Origin: Acidobacteriota bacterium
GTDB lineage: Bacteria; Actinomycetota; Acidimicrobiia; Spongiisociales; UBA5794
DNA: 5,529 nucleotides
Assembly (NCBI GenBank): GCA_004356175.1
Contig: SMXV01000022.1
Span: 1-5,529, forward strand
Direction of reading: 5' to 3'
The notes under the pieces were generated by a model. It ran no database searches, was not told where the DNA came from, and saw only the letters and a program-made list of their open reading frames with translations. Below, piece by piece: positions 1 to 5,529 of the stretch (positions are counted from its first letter, which is position 1; the number at the start of each line of letters is the position of its first letter). The position numbers were made by a program, and so were the translations under genes.

Positions 1-15
1 TCGCCGGACCATACA

Positions 16-2343
16 TCAACGCGAACGAAATCTCTCGATCGCCTCGTCGTAGGCGTTCAGATAGGTTTCCAACCGCGTCATATCCTTCCACGGCAAACCT
101 TGAAGATAGACCTTCAGCTCCTGTATATACCGGACGAAATAGTCCGCGTCCTTGTCGTTGCCGAACTTCGTATCGCCGATCCGCACGTAGATAGGACTGG
201 TGTGTGCGAACGCGTAGGAGTCACCGATCAATGGATGCGCGGGACCAATTGCCCTGACCGTGATCCAGCTCGATCTCTCTACGGATAGATCCATGCTGAC
301 GGACGAATCGCCGGTCGTCTCGACGATCTGTCCATTGACGACGACCTCAAGAGTGTCGATAGGAACATTGGACATAACGGCGGCTTCGAGGCGCACGGTT
401 GCGGGTTCATCAAATACTAGCTCGTCACCGATCTCTCGACCGTCCACCGTCAGGCTCAACAAGGGTCCATTGGTGGCAAAGCTTCGTCCCGCTTTCAGGG
501 CCTCGATCCATTTGCGGAATGTCAATGGTCCGTCGATCCGCACATAGGCACGAGCCGTACCAACAGGCGGATCGCGAGGTACGTCCGAAAACGGATCCGT
601 GCCTCCAGCCACCGGCAGCTTAAAGCCGCTATTGAGCAGTTTGTAGTAGATTTCGGCTGCGAGCTTATCATCGCTCCAGATGCAATTGATGTCGTAGAAA
701 TCGACTGCGCCAAGCGCAACGTCAACTGGGATCTCGGTGGCTCCTCGGCCGCTACGGACTCCTGCTAGGGATTCCGATGCCATATCGGGGTAGTAGGGAT
801 GTGGAATCCCAATGACTGCCCCAACTTGTCGGGCCCGTTCGGCCATCTGAAACAACGGTGGCCAAGGAAGAGCCAGGCTCGTTCCACGGACTGCGCTTGC
901 CATCGGATACAGCAGTTCGCTCACTCCGAGCAGCGAAATGTGGCCCAGCGAACTGCGGTATTCCTCGGAGTAGCGAAGAATGTGATCGTCGGTGGAGTTG
1001 GGATCATCTCTGCCCGTCATGTTGCGGGGCTCGCCTTGATACTTGGTACCGTCAACATGGACGAGGAGATTCGTCACATTCAAGTTCTCGGCAGCCGCGG
1101 CCGTGGCCATATCGGCGGCCGTGATCGGATAGATACCCGAATGCAGATCATGCACGTGGGTGTCGCCGGAATACCAACCCGGCAGGTCGAAGCGTTGGGT
1201 CAGATTAATGTCCGCAGTGCCAGGTACCGCAACTTCTCGCTCAACCGGAGCGTACTCAGATCCCCGACTGACCCGAAGTTGTGCCTTGCCGCGAGGAAGT
1301 TCGATCTCAAATGATCCGGAGGCATAGAAGTAATGGGTCTCCGTCGCAGAGGCGACGTGATGCCACGCTCCCAGAGGCGTGTAGCTACGACCGTCGGCGG
1401 CCTCGATGGTAACTCGAGCGGGCCCATCCAGATTGATTTGCAACAGACCTGTTGGCCGCTTGAATTCGTACTCCGAAATCCGTATCGGCGTGGTGACTCC
1501 GCCGTCCCGCGGAACGACCCGCATTTCTCTTGCATCGGAGACGTAAACTACGTGCCTACCATCCGGCGACCACCGAGCCTCGATCTCCATTCCCGGATCG
1601 GTTGTAATCCGAATGGGGACTCCGCCTGCCGCCGGAACGCGCCATAGGTCGCCGTTGGACGAAAATAACAGTTCGTTCCCATCCGGAGAGAAGACAGGGC
1701 GCGCTCGATACACCGTTTCTTCCCAATGCACCAGGAACCTTCGATTGGTCTCTAGATCCAGCGTCCACAAACCTCCCGTGCCCAGAGGAGAGTCTTGTGT
1801 CGAAACGAAGGCGATGGTGGAGGACACGGGAGAGTGGCTCGGCTGGATGTCCCGCGAGCGCCCGCTGGTCAATGGCTTCAGAGGATACTGCCATATGTCG
1901 AAGTTCCCGGCGCGGGAAGAATAAAAGACGATTTCGCCAGCAGGGCCATAGCTCGGCAGCAGATCAACTGCCTCATCGTCTGTTAGTTGACGCTCTGTCG
2001 AGGAGTACTCCCATAGGTCCAGCTGGCCTTCTCTGTCGCGGACGAATACAATCTTTTGTCCGTCTGGCGAGTAGCTTGGCTGATAGTCGTACCCGGGGCC
2101 GAACGTGAGTTCTTCCGCTGTGCCACCCGACGCTGGCACGCGCCAGATGGACCCCCACATGGAGAACGCGATCCAGTCGCCGTCAGGAGACCAACTGGGC
2201 GACATCGGCGAGCTTGTTGGCGCGGGAATCAGGTAGGTTTCTGTCCGATTCTGGTCGCCACCCACGGAAGGGTAGCGGTATTGCGGGAACAGAAGCGGTG
2301 CGACCAGTAGGGCGAATACGAGAAGCCTCAACATGGGTAGCAT
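16..2343 (-). CDS. Exported TolB-propeller / CehA-McbA-type PHP metallohydrolase fusion
   Basis: A complete 775-residue protein. Residues 1-20 are a hydrophobic leader (MLPMLRLLVFALLVAPLLFP) typical of export, but without a clean AxA cleavage site. Residues about 48-285 hold six TolB/PD40-type repeats; S-P-D-G or degenerate versions begin near residues 52, 92, 133, 171, 219 and 259, about 40 apart, enough for a six-bladed beta-propeller. Residues about 300-385 look like the beta-rich, carboxypeptidase-regulatory-like linker that often precedes this hydrolase. Residues about 390-627 are a PHP domain: GDTHVHD (393-399) supplies H396 and H398; other likely metal or active-site residues are H429, H468, H515 (IPHP) and D583 (GGTDP). 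GRSFATNGP (619-627) is the closing motif usual in CehA/McbA relatives. A beta-rich segment and a charged helical tail follow. CehA and McbA hydrolyse carbaryl, but most relatives have unknown substrates, so hydrolysis of an ester, amide or phosphoester outside the cytoplasm is inference. The start has no clear Shine-Dalgarno; Met4 (base 2334) is an alternative. Confidence 0.9.
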   Translation of the reverse strand: MLPMLRLLVFALLVAPLLFPQYRYPSVGGDQNRTETYLIPAPTSSPMSPSWSPDGDWIAFSMWGSIWRVPASGGTAEELTFGPGYDYQPSYSPDGQKIVFVRDREGQLDLWEYSSTERQLTDDEAVDLLPSYGPAGEIVFYSSRAGNFDIWQYPLKPLTSGRSRDIQPSHSPVSSTIAFVSTQDSPLGTGGLWTLDLETNRRFLVHWEETVYRARPVFSPDGNELLFSSNGDLWRVPAAGGVPIRITTDPGMEIEARWSPDGRHVVYVSDAREMRVVPRDGGVTTPIRISEYEFKRPTGLLQINLDGPARVTIEAADGRSYTPLGAWHHVASATETHYFYASGSFEIELPRGKAQLRVSRGSEYAPVEREVAVPGTADINLTQRFDLPGWYSGDTHVHDLHSGIYPITAADMATAAAAENLNVTNLLVHVDGTKYQGEPRNMTGRDDPNSTDDHILRYSEEYRSSLGHISLLGVSELLYPMASAVRGTSLALPWPPLFQMAERARQVGAVIGIPHPYYPDMASESLAGVRSGRGATEIPVDVALGAVDFYDINCIWSDDKLAAEIYYKLLNSGFKLPVAGGTDPFSDVPRDPPVGTARAYVRIDGPLTFRKWIEALKAGRSFATNGPLLSLTVDGREIGDELVFDEPATVRLEAAVMSNVPIDTLEVVVNGQIVETTGDSSVSMDLSVERSSWITVRAIGPAHPLIGDSYAFAHTSPIYVRIGDTKFGNDKDADYFVRYIQELKVYLQGLPWKDMTRLETYLNAYDEAIERFRSR

Positions 2344-2391
2344 TCTAATCTGAAAAGCGGAGGCGTCGATAGACTGACTCCGTCGGCCGGT

Positions 2392-2405
2392 GGTCGTCGA
2401 CGACC
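2392..2405. promoter_or_regulatory. Perfect 14-bp palindrome, possible operator
   Basis: GGTCGTCGACGACC equals its own reverse complement and is followed directly by a second palindrome, GTTAAC (2406-2411). It lies 48 bases upstream of the start codon of the minus-strand PHP gene, a position where a dimeric regulator could control that promoter. A perfect 14-bp palindrome is expected by chance only in a few percent of regions this size. I do not recognise it as the site of a known regulator, and an operator role is inferred from symmetry and position alone. Confidence 0.3.
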
Positions 2406-2604
2406 GTTAACTTGGCAGGATTCACGGGTTAGCTAGCATCGAGACCATGGGCGCCTGGAGTTCTATTTCGACCATCCGACCTCGGTCAGCATAGCCGAAC
2501 GACGGCTGCGGAGCAACGATTTGGCACTGCGGTCAAATACGAGCCCTCCATTCACGCCAGTTGCGCCAAGTCCCCGCTCCTCGGAGCCTCGACAGCGCCG
2601 AAGG

Positions 2605-2633
2605 TTGGTTCTGCACGAAGCGTCATGTATTCT
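2605..2633 (+). promoter_or_regulatory. Weak sigma-70-like promoter candidate for the DUF885 gene
   Basis: TTGGTT (2605-2610) and TATTCT (2628-2633) are separated by the ideal 17 bases and match the sigma-70 consensus at 3/6 and 4/6 positions. The placement, about 125 bases before the preferred DUF885 start, is plausible, but matches of this quality occur by chance and the host's promoter consensus is unknown. Confidence 0.2.
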
Positions 2634-2680
2634 GTGCATTGCTATCAGTGAGACAAATCCACTTCTTCATCCGGTGCATT
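2634..2680. repeat. Direct GTGCATT pair 40 bp apart
   Basis: GTGCATT occurs at 2634-2640 and 2674-2680, start-to-start distance exactly 40 bases. The inverted core ATGCAC occurs at 2720-2725. All three lie between the candidate promoter and the DUF885 start. They could be regulator half-sites, but seven-base repeats are short and chance is a real alternative. Confidence 0.2.
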
Positions 2681-2745
2681 TTCTCCAGTGAATAACTTGC
2701 TGACCGCCCAGCGATGTCGATGCACTCATGAAACAGCAAAGCCGC

Positions 2746-2751
2746 GGGAGG
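2746..2751 (+). promoter_or_regulatory. Shine-Dalgarno that favours the ATG at 2758
   Basis: GGGAGG sits 6 bases before the ATG at 2758, good spacing for a ribosome-binding site. The in-frame ATG at 2728 has no purine-rich motif upstream. This is the reason the DUF885 gene is started at 2758 here. Confidence 0.55.
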
Positions 2752-2757
2752 CGCCTC

Positions 2758-4617
2758 ATGGTGTTGAGTAAGACCTATTGGCTGCAAGCGATCGTGGTTG
2801 CCGCCGCCGCATTGGTTGGTGTAGTTCTAGCGCTGAGCCCTACCTCGGCGGTTCTCGCGCAAGACGTGTCGCCTTCCGCTGGCATGAGCGAGGACGCGCG
2901 CCTTTCCGCGTTCTTTGAGAATGTCTATGAGCGCAGGGTCGCTGAAAGCCCGATGTCTCAAGCGAGGTTAGGGCGACGGACCGATGCGTACGGCGAGTGG
3001 GACGACTTTTCCGACGCCCATTCCACGGAACAGAACGAACTGACCAGGCGGGACCTGGCTCGCCTACGATCCGAGTTTGACTATGACCAGTTGGGCGACG
3101 AGGCAAAGCTCAGCTACGACGTTTTCGTTTTTGACGCTGAACGCCGTCTGAATAACTTCAAATATCGTTACCACCACTACATCGCAACGCAGCACATTAG
3201 CCAGGTGTCCGGGTTGCCGACCGTTTTGCAGAACCTTCATCCGATAACGACGGTCGAAGACGCTGAGGCCTACATTTCACGGCTTCAAAACCTGGAAACG
3301 GTGATGAAGCAATTCGCGACGCTTGTACGCACTCGCGCGGAGAAGGGCATCATCGTGCCTGCCGTGTCTTTTCCCTATGTCATCGCCGATGCGCGGGCCG
3401 TCATCTCTGGCGCGCCGCTAGATGAGTCTGCGGAGGCGAACGCCATCTTTGAAGACTTTCGTACAAAGGTCAACAAGCTCGATGTGAACAGCCAGACGAA
3501 ATCTGCTCTTCTGGCACGGGCCGAGAGCGCCTTGAAGGGGCCGGTTGTGCGCGGCTATGAGGCTTTCATAGCGGCGACGGTTCGCCTGCAAGCGCAGGCG
3601 TCCAACAATGACGGCGTGTGGAGTCTACCTGACGGGGCAGCGTATTACCGAAACCGGATCAAGAATCACACCACCGTCGACATGACTGCCGAGGAGATCC
3701 ATGAGATCGGCCTAAGCGAAGTCGCCCGGATACACACCGAGATGAGCGCGATCAAGGAGCGAGTCGGTTTCGAGGGTGACCTGCAGGCGTTTTTTGAGTT
3801 CGTTCGCCACGATCCCAATAATCGTTTCCTCGACGGAGATGAGGGCCGAGAACAATTCCTTGCCGAAGCGCGGGTCCAGATCGGCGAGGTGCAGCAAGTT
3901 CTTGGGCGTTACTTTAATCGCCTCCCCAAGGCGGCGATCGAAGTCCGACGTGTGGAACCGTGGCGCGAGGCCACGGGTGGCATAGCGTTTTATAATCGCT
4001 CGTCGGCAGATGGTTCCCGGCCCGGCATCTACTACGCGAATCTACGGGATATGAAGAATGTGCAGAGGTACGTCTTCACGGCGATTACGTACCACGAATC
4101 GATTCCGGGGCATCATCTGCAGAATTCGCTGGCTCAAGATTTGAAAGGTTTGCCCGCATTCCGACGACACGGTTCCTACGGGGCGTACGGAGAGGGCTGG
4201 GCGCTCTACGCCGAACAGCTTGCCAAGGAGATGGGCTTCTATAAGAGCCCCATGCAGGATCTGGGCCGTCTGCAGAACGAGCTTTGGCGATCGGTTCGAT
4301 TAGTAGTCGATACGGGTCTTCACTCGAAGAAGTGGACGATCGAAGACGGGATCGAGTACTTCCGTGTGAACACGCCCCTTTCCGAAGGCGACATCAAGAC
4401 CGAAGTGGAACGCTACCTTGTTGTGCCAGGACAGGCGCTTTCTTACAAGATCGGGATGCTCAAGATCCTGGAGCTAAGAGCGAAGGCGAAACAGACGCTG
4501 GGCGATCAGTTCGACCTCCGCGATTTTCATGATGCGGTCTTGGGTGCCGGACCGCTTCCCCTGCCTATCCTGGAGCAGGTGGTCGATGCCTACATCTCGC
4601 GGGCGGATGGATTCTAG
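2758..4617 (+). CDS. Exported DUF885-family protein, putative zinc metallopeptidase
   Basis: 619 residues from the preferred ATG; starting at the in-frame ATG 2728 would give 629 and a more basic leader. Residues 1-34 are a signal peptide: K5, a long Ala/Val/Leu core, and a VLA site before Gln35, so the protein is probably periplasmic or, less likely, anchored. The rest is largely helical, as in DUF885 (COG4805/PF05960), and the length of about 600 fits the family. The core signature YHESIPGHH places H446, E447, H452 and H453 in a helix; YGEGWALYAE near residues 477-486 offers E479 as the probable third metal ligand. Conserved-looking blocks RLVVDTGLH (514-522) and PGQALSYKIG (557-566) follow. 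The layout resembles gluzincin peptidases, although the histidine spacing is not the standard HExxH. Family membership is well supported; peptidase activity and any substrate are inference. The next gene follows after 73 bases with no terminator visible, so co-transcription is likely. Confidence 0.9.
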   Translation: MVLSKTYWLQAIVVAAAALVGVVLALSPTSAVLAQDVSPSAGMSEDARLSAFFENVYERRVAESPMSQARLGRRTDAYGEWDDFSDAHSTEQNELTRRDLARLRSEFDYDQLGDEAKLSYDVFVFDAERRLNNFKYRYHHYIATQHISQVSGLPTVLQNLHPITTVEDAEAYISRLQNLETVMKQFATLVRTRAEKGIIVPAVSFPYVIADARAVISGAPLDESAEANAIFEDFRTKVNKLDVNSQTKSALLARAESALKGPVVRGYEAFIAATVRLQAQASNNDGVWSLPDGAAYYRNRIKNHTTVDMTAEEIHEIGLSEVARIHTEMSAIKERVGFEGDLQAFFEFVRHDPNNRFLDGDEGREQFLAEARVQIGEVQQVLGRYFNRLPKAAIEVRRVEPWREATGGIAFYNRSSADGSRPGIYYANLRDMKNVQRYVFTAITYHESIPGHHLQNSLAQDLKGLPAFRRHGSYGAYGEGWALYAEQLAKEMGFYKSPMQDLGRLQNELWRSVRLVVDTGLHSKKWTIEDGIEYFRVNTPLSEGDIKTEVERYLVVPGQALSYKIGMLKILELRAKAKQTLGDQFDLRDFHDAVLGAGPLPLPILEQVVDAYISRADGF

Positions 4618-4676
4618 AACAGGCGGGCCTCAAGCTGGGTACTAGACCGCCAGAGAGTGGAGCTGCGAGGGCGGTT

Positions 4677-4680
4677 GAGG
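4677..4680 (+). promoter_or_regulatory. Probable ribosome-binding site of the enolase-family gene
   Basis: GAGG within TTGAGGAT ends 10 bases before the ATG at 4691, slightly long but acceptable spacing. It supports that start, as does the protein beginning MKITRV, the usual first beta-strand of this superfamily. Confidence 0.4.
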
Positions 4681-4690
4681 ATTTCGAGCT

Positions 4691-5529
4691 ATGAAAATTA
4701 CACGCGTGGTGGCCTATCAGGTTGATCTTCCACTACACGAGGGCCGCTACAGCTGGTCCGAGGGCAAGAGTGTCGCGGTGTTTGATTCAACCGTCGTGCG
4801 CGTCGAAACGGATGCCGGTCTGATCGGCTACGGCGAAGTGTGCCCCCTTGGCCCCGTCTATCTTGCGGCTTACGCACGCGGTGTGCGGACGGGGCTTGAG
4901 GAACTCGCGCCGCAGCTTCTCGGCGTGGATCCCACCCAACTAGGTGCGCTGAACCATCGCATGGACCAGTTGATGAAGGGGCATTCCTACGTCAAGTCAG
5001 CGATCGACATGGCGTGTTGGGACATCGCTGGCCAAGCAGCGGGAATGCCGGTCTGCGATCTCCTGGGTGGACGCTACGGCGACGATGTCGTCCTCTATCG
5101 AGCGATCTCGCAGCGCCCAGCGGTGGAGATGGCCGAGAACGTCGCTGGCTACCGCGACGAGGGATACAGGTGCTTTCAATTGAAAGTGGGGGGCGATCCG
5201 AACGACGACATCGACCGCATCCGCGCGGTCCGCGAGATCCTTGAGCCAGGCGACAAACTGATTGCCGACGCCAACACCGGCTGGCTTATGCACGACGCGA
5301 TGCGCGTGACCAATGCCGTGCGCGACGTTGACGTCTACATCGAGCAGCCATGCGCTTCCTATCAACAATGCCTCAGTGTCCGAAGGCATACTGCGCTCCC
5401 GTTTGTCATGGACGAGGTGATTGATTCGATTGATGCGATCCTGCGGGGCGCGGCGGACCAAGCGATGGACGTAGTCAATATCAAGATCAGTAAGTTCGGC
5501 GGGTTGACCAAGGCCAGGCAAGCTCGCGA
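4691..5529 (+). CDS. Enolase-superfamily dehydratase, cis-3-hydroxy-L-proline dehydratase-like (3' truncated)
   Basis: The first 279 residues are present and the frame is open to the window edge; family members usually have about 360-380, so roughly the last quarter is missing. Residues 1-125 form the capping domain, with the MKITRV start, TDAGLIGYGEV and the helix AIDMACWDIAG. The barrel follows. Metal ligands are D193 (ADANTGW), E218 (YIEQP) and D241 (MDEVID). Catalytic lysines are K165 at the end of strand two and K265 (NIKISKFGG) on strand six, as in the muconate lactonizing enzyme subgroup. The usual KxK is Q163-L-K165. Phrases such as VYQVDLP-like YQVDLP, RYSW, FDSTVVRVETDAG, FQLKVGGDP and YIEQPC match what I recall of cis-3-hydroxy-L-proline dehydratases, which convert that imino acid to pyrroline-2-carboxylate. 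Other mandelate racemase/MLE-type functions, including proline-analogue epimerisation, remain possible. There is no signal peptide, so it is cytoplasmic. It probably shares a transcript with the DUF885 gene 73 bases upstream. Confidence 0.85.
   Translation, partial: MKITRVVAYQVDLPLHEGRYSWSEGKSVAVFDSTVVRVETDAGLIGYGEVCPLGPVYLAAYARGVRTGLEELAPQLLGVDPTQLGALNHRMDQLMKGHSYVKSAIDMACWDIAGQAAGMPVCDLLGGRYGDDVVLYRAISQRPAVEMAENVAGYRDEGYRCFQLKVGGDPNDDIDRIRAVREILEPGDKLIADANTGWLMHDAMRVTNAVRDVDVYIEQPCASYQQCLSVRRHTALPFVMDEVIDSIDAILRGAADQAMDVVNIKISKFGGLTKARQAR

Larger units (their letters stand above)
2344..2757. other. Divergent intergenic region, no gene found
   Basis: About 400 bases separate two divergently transcribed genes, so promoters for both should lie here. 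I see no supported coding region: the longest open plus-strand frame (about 2437-2692) has no convincing start or ribosome site and gives a low-complexity arginine/serine/proline-rich product. The left half carries a 14-bp palindrome close to the PHP gene. The right half, nearer the DUF885 gene, is more AT-rich and contains weak promoter-like hexamers and a repeated GTGCATT heptamer. No tRNA, riboswitch or terminator hairpin is recognisable. Confidence 0.7.

Noticed and set aside
799..1314. Plus-strand open frame of 171 codons inside the PHP gene
   Set aside because: It lies opposite the PHP catalytic region, including the GDTHVHD motif. Its product is of unusual composition with no recognisable fold, so it is an antisense shadow.
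2437..2692. Open plus-strand frame in the intergenic region, possibly a small gene or gene remnant
   Set aside because: It has no ATG or GTG start near its beginning and no ribosome site, and the product is rich in Arg, Ser and Pro with no known motif. The length is unremarkable for GC-rich DNA.
2728..2757. Upstream ATG at 2728 as the DUF885 start
   Set aside because: It has no ribosome-binding site, whereas GGGAGG stands at good spacing before ATG 2758. The upstream start is not excluded, because its basic extra residues would also suit a signal-peptide n-region.
4622..4651. GGCGG...CCGCC inverted repeat between the DUF885 and enolase-family genes as a terminator
   Set aside because: The stem is only 5 bp, the loop is 20 bases and no T-run follows, so it does not fit an intrinsic terminator. 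It does not argue against co-transcription.
4997..5521. Minus-strand open frame of 174 codons opposite the enolase-family gene
   Set aside because: The plus-strand protein covers the same bases with intact superfamily motifs and metal ligands. The antisense product shows no recognisable domain and is explained by the high-GC codon pattern of the real gene.
1..5529. A defence system, mobile element or other undescribed multi-gene system
   Set aside because: All long genes belong to recognisable metabolic or hydrolytic families. There are no transposase, integrase, nuclease or toxin-like genes, no terminal repeats and no repeat arrays.

Overview
The window looks like chromosomal DNA from a free-living Gram-negative heterotroph with moderately high GC. 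I judge this from strong G/C preference at third codon positions and from two predicted exported proteins of types common in marine and soil lineages. Nothing here fixes the taxon. I see no mobile element, CRISPR array, tRNA, rRNA or phage gene.

Layout: bases 16-2343 (minus strand) encode one large exported protein. It has a six-bladed TolB-type propeller, a small beta-rich linker domain and a CehA/McbA-type PHP metallohydrolase domain. Bases 2344-2757 are a gene-free divergent intergenic region with a perfect 14-bp palindrome near the left gene, weak promoter-like hexamers and a short repeated heptamer. Bases 2758-4617 (plus) encode an exported DUF885-family protein with a gluzincin-like zinc-peptidase signature. 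After a 73-base gap, bases 4691-5529 (plus) encode the first 279 residues of an enolase-superfamily enzyme that runs off the right edge. It most resembles the cis-3-hydroxy-L-proline dehydratase group.

How the genes might work together (inference): the two rightward genes could form an operon in which an exported peptidase-like protein releases imino-acid-containing peptides and a cytoplasmic dehydratase degrades hydroxyproline. The divergent PHP protein may act on another extracytoplasmic substrate. The sequence does not prove any substrate. No clearly new system is visible; the most useful leads are the proposed hydroxyproline link, the altered KxK motif of the enolase-family enzyme, and the intergenic palindrome.
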